Shown piece by piece: positions 50,307 to 62,820 of a DNA stretch of 64,000 nt. Both the position numbers and the translations under genes were made by a program. Below the pieces are notes generated by a model. It did not search any database. It had not been told where the DNA came from and worked only from the letters and a program-made list of their open reading frames with translations. How positions within the stretch are numbered: position 1 is the stretch's first letter; each line of letters begins with the position of its first letter. This stretch comes from Rhytidiadelphus loreus (Eukaryota; Streptophyta; Bryopsida; Hypnales; Hylocomiaceae): contig OX344762.1 in the NCBI GenBank assembly GCA_947034895.1, forward strand, positions 4,469,501 through 4,533,500, given 5' to 3'.

Positions 50307-51032
50307 CACCCAAAGGACCAAATTAGTATTCACTCAAGGGACATTGGAAATTTGGGTAGAAGATTAAAAAATTAAAAATTACTGAGCGTTTCTAAATTTT
50401 GACACAAGATGGAGACATTCACCCCTTTGTTGGAATGAAAAAAATTGTGATCGGATGCCTTGATCAAAAGTTATGTTGCCCCTAAATATTTGAGCAATTT
50501 GGATAATTTTGGCATCTTTTGCTATTTTTCTTCATTTACTTTTGAAATTTGGCACATATGTGACAAAATATGATATAATATATGATTGTATAGAAAATTT
50601 AGTATAAAAAAATCATTGCAAGAGGAGTCAAATCTCTACTAACCCTACAAGGCAAGTTTGAAAAAAAAAACATTTTTGTTTCACTACAAATACTATTATC
50701 TTGAAATCTACACTTAGAAAATTTGAAAAATTTTCCACACATTTTAAATTTATTTCTTTAAGCTCAATTTTTTGTAGAGCAAAAAGTTTACTCCAAAAGG
50801 ACTTAAAGTTTTGCAAGTTTGAAAAGATTTTTTTTCTCACTTCAAACTCATAATCTTTCAATCCACATGGTAAAATGGGTTGAAACTTTTTCCGTACATT
50901 TTTATAATAGTCTACTATACTTTTGTATGTTTGGAATTCAAAAAAAATTAATTATTTTTAAATTTGGCCAATGTTCTAAAATTAGCAATTTTAAAGAATT
51001 TCTCTTGAAAAACACCCCTAATCCTTTAGAGG
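50307..51032. mobile_element. TTAA MITE (726 bp)
   Basis: It is flanked by TTAA at 50303-50306 and 51033-51036. The left end is CACCCAAAGGACC, and the right end read inward is CCTCTAAAGGATTAGG. The ends match about 8 of 12 and contain the AAAGGA core of this family. It is non-coding and AT-rich. Confidence 0.65.
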
Positions 51033-51256
51033 TTAATTTGGAAATCATTTTAATATCTAAATGTTACCATGCTCAAATATAAATCCATACATACAATACA
51101 TGACCATTTTCTAGCATCTCAAACATATACTAGGCGCAATAATGATCCAAATTGGAAGTGCCTTGTTAGAATTATTGGATCCAGACACTATAAAAACCCA
51201 CATTTTAGGTGATAAGCCCTAATTTTTTAGAACAAAATATTTTTAACATCTATCGG

Positions 51257-51333
51257 TTGACATCTAGTTGTGTTTATGTCAATAATAACATCCAATGAAC
51301 ATCATGAAAAACATAAAAACAACTAGATGTCAA
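51257..51333. repeat. Short hairpin inverted repeat
   Basis: Arms at 51257-51279 and 51311-51333 (TTGACATCTAGTTGTGTTTA and its near complement) are separated by a 31-bp loop. Confidence 0.75.
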
Positions 51334-52961
51334 AATAATTGTAAAAAAAAATCCATTTCAAAAAATTTGGCTTTGTCAAAAAAATAAAGTTTCTTCTTAG
51401 TGAGATCAACATGAATACAAGCTTTTGTTTTAGACTATTGTATACCTCAATTTAACAACCTTCTATGTCAAATAAACAAAAATAATATGTTGCAACTATG
51501 GAAAATATTGGAACATAAAGTACATAGTTAAGATATTTGATTCAAACATGCATGTACAACTAATCCATCAACTTGTTGCATGAGGTAAGATCATCCAATT
51601 TTGAACATGTTTATAGAATCAAATCCTAGAAATAACCAAAGAAAATGTAGATGCTTGGTGTACTTTCTTCAAAGTGTGAACATTGAAAATAGAGCACAAT
51701 TTTAGGAAATCTACCAATTCAACTTTGACCTTTTATAACTTTTGCATACTATAATCAAATATTATTCTTAGATTTCTCCCAACTTTATTGCAAAATTATC
51801 TTTATATATTTTTTAAATGAGTTCATAATACTCAATAATGCTTGTCATAAAAACTTACTCAATTTAAGGTGATCCTACCTTAAGAACCAAAGTTGGTAGA
51901 GAAAATCAAGAGTATAAAAAGATGAGGTTAAAACCACTGTTCTCCAACTCCTCCCATTCCCTTGTCCTACTTGTTCACCCAAAATTGGCCACTTCATAAC
52001 ATAATTCCAAATCAAGTGATTTATTTTTAAGATAATGATAAATCCTTGTCCGTTAAATTCCTACTTTTTGATGCATGATTTTGAAACATGTCCACATCGT
52101 CAAGTGATTTATTTTTTAAGATAATCATAAATCCTTGTCCGTTAAATTTCTACCTTACAATGCATGATTTGGGTGCATGCCTACAGACACTAATAATAAT
52201 ATGAAGCTACAACCTGTCTTTCAAAAATTCATGAAAAATCCAAAAACCATAAAGGAACAAATATATGTTCTGATACCTTATAAAGTTCTTAAATCTTCTG
52301 GTCGAAACCTTGAAATAAAGACTCTCCATGCAAAAAAGTATTTGGCAAGTACAGTACTGAATTCTCCCCTGTGCAAGACTTTTTTGTGGGTAGTTTATAA
52401 ATGGTGTACGTAAGTGGAGTAAACATTTAGAATCCATTTAGTGAACATGCCAATCTACAACAATGGAAGAGTCAAAAGCCGTTTTGCCCAATGAGTAAAA
52501 CTTTGAAACTTCATAAATTGCTGGTATGGTATCCAAAAAATATGTATTTTAGTACATTGAAATCCTTTTAAAAATAGAATAAGACAGCAATTGAAACTCC
52601 ATTCTAACATGTGGAACCACTCAAAACAGTTGAAAGCCTCGAGAATAGGTTCCCTACCTTATGAAGTAATGGCAGAAGGGTACCATTCGCTGCAAGTCTG
52701 GCCAAGGACTCCTCCGGCAGCCCTGCATTGAATTCGATCTGTAGAAATTGCACATTTGCAAGTGCCACAGAATTCACCGTAGCACTCAAAGATGGCGAAA
52801 AAGTTGTACCGAAGGTGGCGAAAGCCTAGCTCCGGAACTCCTGGTCTCGTCCTGTTCTCAGCAACAAAACCTCACCTTCAACAATCAAAATTCTATCAAA
52901 TATTGCAGAGAAAGCTAATTTTGCAGAGTCAATACTGAGCAAAATCAACCAGCAGCAAAGC
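51334..52961. other. Spacer downstream of the pectin methylesterase gene
   Basis: It contains a direct duplication of about 88 bp (copies start at 52012 and 52100; both have TCAAGTGATTTATTTTT and AAATCCTTGTCCGTTAAATT). The rest, including the likely 3' untranslated region of the gene just below 52962, shows no clear signal. Confidence 0.6.
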
Positions 52962-55900
52962 TCATGTGCGGCCTGGGATGATTCTGTCACGCTTGTCAAA
53001 GTTTAGCTTGCGGGAGGATTGAATCCACGAGGGACCGTCGATGAAATCCATGTTCAGAAACTGCTGCACATCGTCATCGTTGAGCTCATACGACCACGGC
53101 ACTCGAACTGCTCGCTCGGCACCAGGACCGGAGCACTTGTATTGCGCGTAAAACGAAGTGCTGCAAACAACACAGGAATGCAATCGCAACGTTACACACG
53201 AGGCAATTCAAGGTCTGGAGGACATCTTTGTGTGGTTGGTGGTTAGAAAGTTCACTTCTGGGATCGCTTGGCTTGCTGGAATTGACTTGTTCTTCACTGA
53301 TGTCAAATGGAGCAATGAGATAATTTCAGCATGCTATGTGGTTTCATATGTTGGATTCTGTGAGGATGGCTTTTCACAAGGCCTTAAACCAGGCAAAAGA
53401 AAAGACTTAATGATAACCAGGACATCTTGGACTTGTTCGTCCACAGGTTATCAGACTTCTAACCGAGGCTTCAGTTGCTGTAAGAGAGTGAACGTAGGCG
53501 CGCATTTGATTCTTAATTTGAACAGGCTTCTAATTAATGGTTTTTGTGTAATGTCATTGTGTTCTTTTGACTAGCAAGAGCTCTGGCTCCACCTCGCATT
53601 GATTTGTAGTGCGTCACAGTAGTAGCTTTCATTGTCGCTTCACGTTCAACGTTGTCTGAATGCTTGCAATGTTGAAATGGTAAGCTCAACAGACAAAGAG
53701 AGGGGGCTTGAAACCCATCTTCTTTTAATTTTCTAATTAGAGGAAACGGAGCCTCCACCTTTGAAAGCATGACGACAAGCCTCTAATCCAAAAGCAAACG
53801 ACCGGTTTCAACGAAAAAAACTGTGACAACTTCCAACTTTGGAACAGTTATCGAAAAATGCGAGTGCCACAAAGCCAAGTTCTGTCCAACAATGGAAGTC
53901 GTTACTACTTCCATCGTTGGAATAAATCTTCCTGAGTGTTGAATGTGTAATATACAAACAGAAGGCAAAGCAAGAAGGCAAGGAGAGAAGCTCTTGACAG
54001 AGAACGGCGCACGGAATCGATCCTGCAAACTAGACTTACTTGTGGACCGTGGAGTCGCCGAAGTCGGTCCATCCAGCAGGGATGATTATGTCGTCCATGA
54101 AGGTGCGCACAAACACCACGCGCGACGACGAGCCCCACGCGCGCCCCAGCCACACCAGCCCATGACCCATGATGGTGCAGTCCAGGAAAACGAAGCCCGA
54201 CTGGTCTTCCGGCCGCGCCCGCGCTTGCGCCGTAATGGACCCCGTCGTCTCCGCTATCACATGAATCTCGCAGCCCTGCAGGGCTCCACTCTACATTAAG
54301 TACATTCCAATCAATTTATCAATCAATTCATCAATACGTATCCTCCGATTTAGTATTTCATTACAACAGGAAGTAAGCCTAGCAGTTGCAACACAACATC
54401 AATTACTTTGCAATGGTCTTTTGTAGCGGTTCCGTACTTTGCGAAAAAACTTATGGCCTACTGCGAACCATTGTGAAAGTGCTGCAAACTTGTTGCAAAA
54501 GTCTTGGGCACGGAACCAATGCACATTTATGCCTAAACTGTGAGCAAAAACTACTGCAACCTCAAATAGTTGCAATGTACCTCCGATTTAGTATTTCACT
54601 ACAACAGGAAGTAAGCTTAGCAGTTGCAACACATCATCAATTACTTTGCAATGGTCTTTTGTAGCGGTTCCGTACTTTGCTCGAAACTTATGGTCTATTG
54701 CGAACCATTGCTAAAGTGCTACAGACTAGTTGCAAAAGTACGTCTTGAGCATGGAACCGATGCATATCTATGCCTAGACTGTTGCAAAAACTATTGCAAT
54801 CTCAAATAGTTGCAAATACATTGCAGATGGACTAACCCACTGCAAAATGGATAATAGATTTCTGAAGGTCATTGCACAGCCACTACCAAAACTATCGCAA
54901 TATCAGCCTTCGGTACTAGTATTTGCAGTAATACAAGATTAATTGCAGGTGGAGCACTCACGGACCTCGTAAAGAGATCGGCCATCGCCGAAGATGAAGT
55001 CGATGGAGCCTTCGATGAAGCAGTTCTTGAAGTAGTGGCGACCCGCGTAGTCGAATAGCGTGTCTTGCGCGCCATAGAATCCGCAATCGTAGAACGCAGC
55101 CTTGTCGCCGCAGATGACCAACGCCACGGCTTGTTTGCCCATCTCCCCGGGTTCCGGCATTGGAGCTGTATTCTGCAAGAGCCCATAGACATGGACTCAA
55201 TCAGCAACCCTAGTCGTGAAGAGCATGCATTCATCGCCGCTACTTCAATCAACAGATTCATGGTGCAGTTAGGGTTTACCTTGAATCCCATGTCCATTGC
55301 TGTGAAGTGGTCGGCGTAGATGGCAACCGTGGCACTGCCTTCAGTTCCACTTTGGGCGGCCGTGTCGTTGCCGATGATGATGGTGGCGTTCATCCCCGCT
55401 CCTTGCATTGTGATATGCGGCTTGTTGCTCGGGATGAGCACCTTCTCTCTGCAATCATGTCGACGAGGAAGCTCAATCGTTTGAAATCGAAGGAAACTAA
55501 TGTTGAGACTACACTGCCCACTCATAAAATGCGGCGCTGAGGGATGGAGGGGAGGGATTGTACGGAGCTTGAGAAGATCGCAATAATTGTAACCGTTTCA
55601 AGGCTTTCAAACTCTTTGTAATCCCTCCCCGTATCCCTCAGCACCGCATTCTAGAAGCGACTCCACAATTGAACATTCTTGAAAGTTCGCACAAAATTTT
55701 CCAACTGATATAGGTTGCTGCGAAGAACTCTTCAATTCTTGAAAGCTCGTGATAGTTATTGAGACTATGTGCTTCTGTTTAGTGCTAATTTTAGGTTTCA
55801 CATTTCAGATGATGGTGTGGAGTTTACTTTTAGGTTTACTTACCTGAAACATTTTGCTCTTTTTGGTTTAAGAGTCGATTCAAGGACTCACTCATAAATG

Positions 55901-56268
55901 CCGGCTCGGATTTGGATGATGGTGCGCTGCTCGCTATTCTCCGGCACCGCGTCCACCGCGGCTTGCACGGTGACGAAATCGCCCCCACCACTTGGATCCA
56001 CGCGGAAGAAGTAGGACACGTTCTTGGACGACGTCGGGGAGCTTTGACAGGGCCGCGAGTACGTCTCGTTGCTGAACACTTGTGGAATGTCGCGCTGAAA
56101 TGGGGTTGGCAGCGGCAGATCAGGGTCGTTCCCATCAATCGGTTTGGAATATCCCAATCGGAGACGAAGAATTGTCGCTGGCGAGTGGGAGACGTGCACA
56201 ATGAGAATGACCGTGGCGAGAAGGATGACAATCCACACACAAGTGAGGCGGAACGGACCCATTCCCAT
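52962..56268 (-). CDS. Pectin methylesterase, five exons, 395 residues, no pro-region
   Basis: It removes methyl groups from cell-wall homogalacturonan (EC 3.1.1.11). Exons in coding order: 56268-55892, 55448-55280, 55172-54966, 54275-54040, 53160-52962; all introns are GT-AG with matching phases, total 1188 bases. Residues 8-27 are hydrophobic, a signal peptide or anchor. The catalytic set is present with family spacing: Gln196 (GKQAVAL), Gln218-Asp219 (GAQDTL), Asp240 (GSIDFIFG), Arg296 and Trp298 (WLGRAWG). The C-terminus ([25 protein letters not shown]) also fits. The inhibitor-like pro-region of type I enzymes is absent, so this belongs with the shorter type II forms, such as QRT1-like enzymes. 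The usual QAVALR reads QAVALV. No break is seen; it is probably functional. Confidence 0.93.
54342..54818. repeat. 238-bp tandem duplication in intron 3 of the pectin methylesterase gene
   Basis: Copy 1 (54342-54579) and copy 2 (54580-54818) both start CCTCCGATTTAGTATTTCA and run in parallel, with scattered substitutions and small indels. The intron spans 54276-54965, so more than two thirds of it is this duplication. The units are rich in TTGCAA. Confidence 0.85.
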
Positions 56269-57463
56269 TTCTTACACGCTCGTGCTGGGTTGCATTTGTG
56301 CCAAGATCGAAATTGTTGCTACAGAGGTTGTCAAAGAGTAATTCTAACCATTGGCAGGTGGTGCCAAGATTTCAAATCTTTTTTCGTGTTGCTTTCTGAT
56401 TCGGGAAAGTTGCGGCATAGCGCAGGGGTTATGCAGGTCATCTCCATGGTCAGAGTCCATCCCTCCGCCATAGCTGGTTACGTATAACTCGTCTCTTGCG
56501 ACTCCGGAATATTGCCGTTCAGATACTCTCATGGTCTTTCGCGAAATGCTTATGGTTCGTGTCTCACTCTGTTTTCGTGCTTCTTTCTCTGTGTCATCTT
56601 CACATCACGCTTGTTGGTGCAGCTGCTGATTCCCTGGTTGTTTCAGATGCTGATATGATCGTATGGTGGTGATCTCATCACTATAACATTCTTGAAAGGA
56701 GCTCCAAACAACTTGGGGCTCATTTTGATAATTCAAATAAGAATCAGGGTATCCAGAATGCTCCGATTATCTGACATCTTCTTCCTTTCACACACACACT
56801 CATACGTTGAGTTCAAGAGTTTTGGAGAAGGAGAAGCTTTGACATCAATCACTACAATATCTCCTCTGTACAGGAGCTCCTGGATTGACACTTCTGAGCA
56901 AGGAAAGGAACATGCTGTTGCACTGCATTCTCAGGCTTATTGATTGAATGCAAATGCAAGTATCATCCTGTTCTTTTATATGTTTGTCTTGAGAATCTTG
57001 AGAATGTTATAGTATTGCAGACCACTTTGAATTTTGCTTTGTGCATCCATGAATGAGTATGAGTAATTTTTTCAATTTATGGAGTATAATTGCATCCCAT
57101 CTCGTTGCAGATTGCTACAGTCCGCACATGTTTCTCCTAAATTTGTAAGATGTGTTGAATCTCCGACCTAGACTCTGGTTTTGACCCATGACGCATTCCG
57201 TTCCTGCTACTCTTGAAGCTTGGAATTGCATAGCTTGTGGTGAATATGGGCTGGGCACATGCATTTCCAGTACCTACGCTGAGTATTTGCCCTTGTGTGT
57301 TTCCATCTGCTGCCAAAGTTCGGAGGGTGGGTGGCAAAGTTAGTTAGGCGTGCGGCCGGTTTGATACACGGTATGCTGACCTTTCAGATGATACTGTCAC
57401 ATGCTTCTTCTTCAACGGCCGAGTCTCTGGTAAAGTTAAGTTATACCGTGTTCACTAACTTAG
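56269..57463. other. Upstream region of the pectin methylesterase gene
   Basis: This should hold the promoter and 5' untranslated region. I see no convincing TATA box close to the start codon. Open frames of 83 and 62 codons (56692-56943 plus, 56344-56532 minus) have no known domain. Confidence 0.4.
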
Positions 57464-57937
57464 TAAGGGCATCTGCAATGCGGACTCGGCATACAAGCCC
57501 TGTAACGGTAAATGCAGGGCCACTCCACGAGGCCTCGAAAGTGCCGGTTCTTTTTTTGGAAAAATTGATCCAATGCAAAGCCGGCAATCCCAACGTCAAG
57601 TGAATTTTTTTTGCATTATAAAAAGAAAGAAAGAAAAGAATCTACATTTAAAAAAAGCTTTTCATCAAAACAAGGGATGTTTGAATTGATTGGCACAATC
57701 TACAATGCAAAAAAAGGTTGACAATCATTATTATTCTTACACCGGGCCAACTTGTAGGTCCTTCAAATATTGCAAATTAGCCGGTCCTGGGTGGTCCCGG
57801 GTGGTCGCATACCGAGGCCGTGGAATTGAAGGCCCCAATAACGGTTGCATTGGATCACGATTTTAATTAAATATTTGGCTGGGCCCAGCACAGTGCCGAT
57901 ACTGTTGAGTTTGACGGGTGCATTGCAGATGCTCTTA
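57464..57937. mobile_element. MITE with TAAGRGCATCTGCAATGC ends
   Basis: The left end is TAAGGGCATCTGCAATGC at 57464, and the right end read inward is TAAGAGCATCTGCAATGC (57937-57920). 17 of 18 bases match. The 474-bp interior is non-coding and includes GGGTGGTCCCGGGTGGTC. MITEs with GAGCATCTCCAA-like ends are common in plants. I could not read a certain target duplication. Confidence 0.75.
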
Positions 57938-58887
57938 GGAACAAAGTTTGCATTGTTCCATGTTTCTTGCAGTCGTACCAGCTGTTCGTTAACTGCACTG
58001 ACATAAAATAACGGGCTCTTTATTACCGTTGATGACATTGTCTTATTTTCTCGTAACAAAGAAAAATGTTCACTTTTCTGCAGGATTCAATTGCATGCAT
58101 TGTTCTGGACATTCTAATTCTCAAATCTTGACTTACGGCATTGAGAAAACATCTGGAATGCTCATTTCCAGAAGATTATTGTACGGCTGGAACGTCATGT
58201 TCTCTGCTAGATTAATGAAATCACTTCTTTGTGTTGGGGTCAGCAAACTTGCAGTTGCCAAAAACGAGATCTTGCACTGGTCGGTGAGTTTAATTCCATT
58301 GAAAACTAGTTACGTAAGGCTAGTTTTAGTTTTGAGCAATTGCTAAAATAAATGCCATAGTCACAGAAAAGTGCCATAACATTCTTGTAAGTAACTGCTA
58401 ACAACTTTGGTCCAAACCCTAACCAAGAAAAAATCACAGAGTTGAAGATGCTCTAACCCTTGGACATTACTTTTCTAGACACACATCCTTGTATATATAT
58501 ATATATATATATATATATTTCTTGAATTCCAATATTGAGGAAATACACCGCTAGTATCAATCAATTCAATACTTCTTTGATAGTGTGATGGTAGCTCTCA
58601 AATTGCAAGGTGGGTACCCCCCAACCGCCACTTTTTGCTACCATGCCTAGTTACTATTACTATAATAGACTAGCCAAATTTTCATATTTTCTTCTTGACA
58701 AGTGAAAGGAGGTTCCAACGCACTAAAGATCGCCATATTTAGATACCATATGCTAAAGTTATGAAGGGTCAACTTTTGGGGGTAGATATTCCAAAATTGT
58801 TTCTTCCACATGCGTACGTATTGATTTTGGAGATATACAAAGTGGTGTGCAATTTGGTGTGTTTATGCACCCACAACAAAACAATCC
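57938..58887. other. No convincing gene; (TA)n microsatellite
   Basis: A 105-codon frame at 58029-58346 follows an acceptor-like CTGCAG (about 58083), so an unrecognised exon is possible. A (TA)n run lies at 58492-58519. Confidence 0.4.
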
Positions 58888-58891
58888 TTAA

Positions 58892-59722
58892 TCCCTAAAA
58901 GATCATTATTTTGTCTTTGGGGGGGACAAGTGGGATTTTGGGCAAGTACATGCGGTCTCAATTTTTTGAAATTTTTTTGGAAGATAGAAAATTTTATTAG
59001 CTTCATGGAAATATAATTTTTTTTTTCAAATGGGGCCTAGGAACAAAAGTTATGTCCAAATAAGCTAAAAACAAGGGAAAGGGGGGGGGGGGGGGGAAGG
59101 GATTAGCAAAAAAAATTCAAAAATTTGAATTTGAATTTTATTTTATTTTAATTTCTCATAGATTATATTTTTGTCTACATGGAAAGCTTTGATTCACTCC
59201 ATTTTTTAATGCAATTTTTACAATTTAAAAAAAAAAGTTCCACATGGGTTAGTTTGCTTTCTAGAACAATCTCACCATTGGAATTAGTGCATTTTAATTC
59301 CATATTAAAGATATTAATAATTTAGGATTTCTTTCTATCTTGTATCTACTTTTATTTAACAATTTTTTAAAGAATAAAAATTAATAATTTTTTTTTTCCT
59401 ACTCTCAACTCAATACTCCATAATAAAGATTTAAAGCTCAAAACTCTATAGTGCAAAAAATTTAAGTTAAGAAGGTTCAAATTCAAATAATCTAGTTCCG
59501 CAATGTACTAAAAAACTTGTTTTTTTTCACATTAAACGTAGATATCTTGCAATCTGTGCAATCAAAAAATTTGATATTTTTCCCTCACATTTTTATACTA
59601 GTTAGGTGTAAGACACTATGATTAGATGTGCAAAAAAAAGATTCAATTTTTTTCACTCTTTGCTATAGAAATGGAAATTTTTAGCATTTTTTGGCAAAAA
59701 AAAGGCCTTGGTCCTTTAGAGG
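58892..59722 (-). mobile_element. TTAA MITE (831 bp)
   Basis: It is flanked by TTAA at 58888-58891 and 59723-59726. The left end is TCCCTAAAAGATC, and the right end read inward is CCTCTAAAGGACCAAGGCC. It is in reverse orientation relative to 6291-7214, with which it shares the CTTTGCTATAG and TTTTTTGGCA blocks. It contains a 16-base G run at 59081-59096. Non-coding. Confidence 0.75.
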
Positions 59723-59726
59723 TTAA

Positions 59727-62700
59727 GTTAAAAATTTAATTTGCAATTGAACGTCCATTTGTACATTGGTTATATAATCCTCAAAATAAATTATGTTGTG
59801 CTTTCCCTACTTTAATGGCAATACAACCAAGAAGAAGAACCACTTAATTCAATAGGACTGTACATACAAACTAAGATAAATTAGGGATATTTTACACTTA
59901 GAGGCCCAACCAATTTGTTGTGTAAGAAACCCAAAATTCTTACTTGTAAACAAAGGTTGAAATTCACACTTGTAATTAATCTCATGGTTGAAATTTGTGC
60001 AATCAAACTCAAGGGGAATAGCCCAACTTCTGTTGGTAAACTATCCTTTAACCCCTTTAGAATGTTGGATACAATTGAAGAGGCATGTATTTGGCTACTC
60101 TTGCCGATGTTATGTGTACACATCAATATTTGACTTTTTTGTTGAAGGTTTTTGGAGATGAGATTTTTGCAGTAGAACATGGCAATAGTTGACTAGCAAT
60201 ACAATTTTTCAACCATTTTTTGAGTGATTCCAAGTTATTAGAAAATTCTTAATATGCAGTGTACTTTGTGAAAGTACTATATTGGGCCATATTTCAACAT
60301 TCAACAAGGCTTACAAGTCACTTTTTTTAGTTTTGAAATTTCTTTTCTTTTCCTATTGCCTTTGCAAGGGCTTAGCATGGTTTTATTTCATATGATTGAA
60401 TTCATGAAGTATTGACTATAATTCTTGAAGACCACAGGTACATGGCCACTTCCAAAACATATAGTTTCAAAAGAAAACCTTGACAATACTAAGAGCATGT
60501 ACCAAACTGACATGGCTGATGTTACTGACTATCTTAGAAAGTTAGGAATTTCCGATTATTGTGAGAATTTACATTGATGCAAGAGGTCAAACCAAAAAGA
60601 GAATTATAGAAATTGGATAAGACAAAAATAGGTGAGCCAACCAAAGAGTCTATATAAGTGTGGAGCATCAATGCCTAGCATTGCCTTGATTTATAGTTTG
60701 CTAAAAGATTTGTGGTTTCCTACACTGCAAAAGCCCCTGTAGTAGAGAATGTTTAGTTTTCTAATTAGGTTCTTCCAACAAAATTGACAGATGCTAGCTT
60801 AAAAAGAACATAGAAAAATTCGGAATCTACACTTAATAGAAAATAGAGATGAATGCTTCCAAACGTATCTTGTTGTGAAAAATGACAAGTAAAATTCAAG
60901 TTCTAACATAAATACATGCAATCACTGCATCTTCTGAGCTCATTGTGACAAACTGTCACAATAAGCTCAAAAAAATTTAATTAATGAAATTTTTTTTTAA
61001 CTCCCTCCCAAATTTCCCTGGGTTTAAAAAAAATTAGTAATTAAAATTAATTTCTTAATTCTTCGTCCTCCTCTTTACTTGTAAATTTTTGAACAAGGTT
61101 ACAATGGCAAACAATATGGGATTTGTTTCCCGTATCCCATATCAATATATCATATTCGTATCTATACATGTATTTATATTTGTACATGTAGTATATTCCA
61201 ATATCAAGTACTGTATCCATATAATATCCGTAACTGTACTCTGATTTGTATCCGTATATCATATATGTATTTGTATTTGGATGCATAGCTAAGATTAAAT
61301 CTCAAAGATCAACGGTTTAAATTTTTTTGAGAAATCGATGACAATTTCAAGGGTAAGCATTTTAAGAAAAAAAATCAACGACCTTAAAAAAATTTGAAAG
61401 AGGAGGGGGGCAACTAATATCCTTGGCTCACTCTTTGGGGTATATTGTGAAAAATGACAAGTAAAATTCAAGTTGCTACATAAATACATAATGAATCCAA
61501 ACACTACTTTGTTTCTTCCAAAGGAAAAAACATACAACCTAGGTTATACCAAAAAATAAATAAACAAAACCTAACTCCTCATGGAAATTCAAAATGAATT
61601 GAAGACAATACCTTATTTCCCTAAAAAAAAAACATACTCTTGTTGCGTTATTTATAAAAACATAATTCCATAAAGTAAATAAATAAATGAAATATAATCC
61701 TAATGATGAGATTTTGTAGGAAGGAAATTGAACCATGTGGGACTTAGAATTTTGGAAAAAACTTCAAATTGAATTAAAGAAGAAATGGAATCATTTATTA
61801 TTAAATATGAATATTGTATTTGCTCTTGAAAACAAGACTTTCACAAACTTTTTCATCTTTAGTCCAAAAAAAGTGAATAAAATCTTTCCATATAAAAAAA
61901 AATATTCAATTAATGATTGTCATTTTTTTTGTATTGCCCTACAAATTCTATTTTCAAGTAAAAATGGCATACCTTTGCTTTTACACATTGATTGGAATTA
62001 AAACTATCATACATTTTTTTAAAGCTTATATGTTTTTCTACCAAAATACCCTCCTATAAAAACATGTGTACAATGGACATCACAACTTCACAAGGTAATG
62101 CTCAAATTTTCATTTGTGAACCAAGGTATAAGATCATCCTCTTGGGATTAGTGACCATTTCAATAATTTTTAATATATTCTAAATAAATTATTTATAGTT
62201 ATATTAGAACTCACATCAAAGATACATTTAAAATTGCTCTCTTTTCATTGCTTGAAAGATAGTAGTGACCTCCAATTTAGTACCTTCTTCAAAATGAACC
62301 TATCAAATATAATTTTATGTATTCAATTACACATTAATTGCATTCTGCTCAATCTATTAGCTAGCAACAATCACCCATACAAACCACCACATGGAGAAGA
62401 TAGATTTAAACAAAACTTCATTAAGTTTCTACAATAAAACACTTGTTTCCAAAATTTTGATATTTTAAACATGTATTAGAAATATGTCAAAAATTGAAAA
62501 TCATTTTTTCCAAATAAAAATAAAGAACTTTATATAGCTTTTAAAAGAATTAAAAAAAATTATAGTAATGATATAAATGCTAAAAATAGTATGAAATTTT
62601 TAAGAAACATGGAAATAATAGTGATAAACATCATGATGTATTTGATGTACTACTTGAGCTCACACCACGAGAAATTCAATAGAAAAAGTTCAAAAGTAGT

Positions 62701-62816
62701 GCATTTTGATTTTTCAAAATGCTATCTCTAAAGTGTTAAAAAAATTATGATTTTAACAATTTTGGAAAAAATTAAAATGGAGTTAAGAGTAGATTATTGG
62801 AGCAACATATTCTTAG
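59727..62816. other. AT-rich region with no supported gene
   Basis: Open frames of 60-99 codons show no domain. 61121-61272 is a degenerate array of TATCCGTAT / TATTTGTA-like words, which makes a Tyr-rich frame on the minus strand. A 45-bp sequence at 60873-60917 (starting TTGTGAAAAATGACAAGTAA) is repeated directly at 61445-61489. Confidence 0.45.
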
Positions 62817-62820
62817 TTAA

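Noticed and set aside
53943..54299. Long plus-strand frames opposite the pectin methylesterase exons (also 55065-55319, 55912-56487)
   Set aside because: They are antisense to clear exons with catalytic motifs. Their length is explained by the higher G+C content of the exons.
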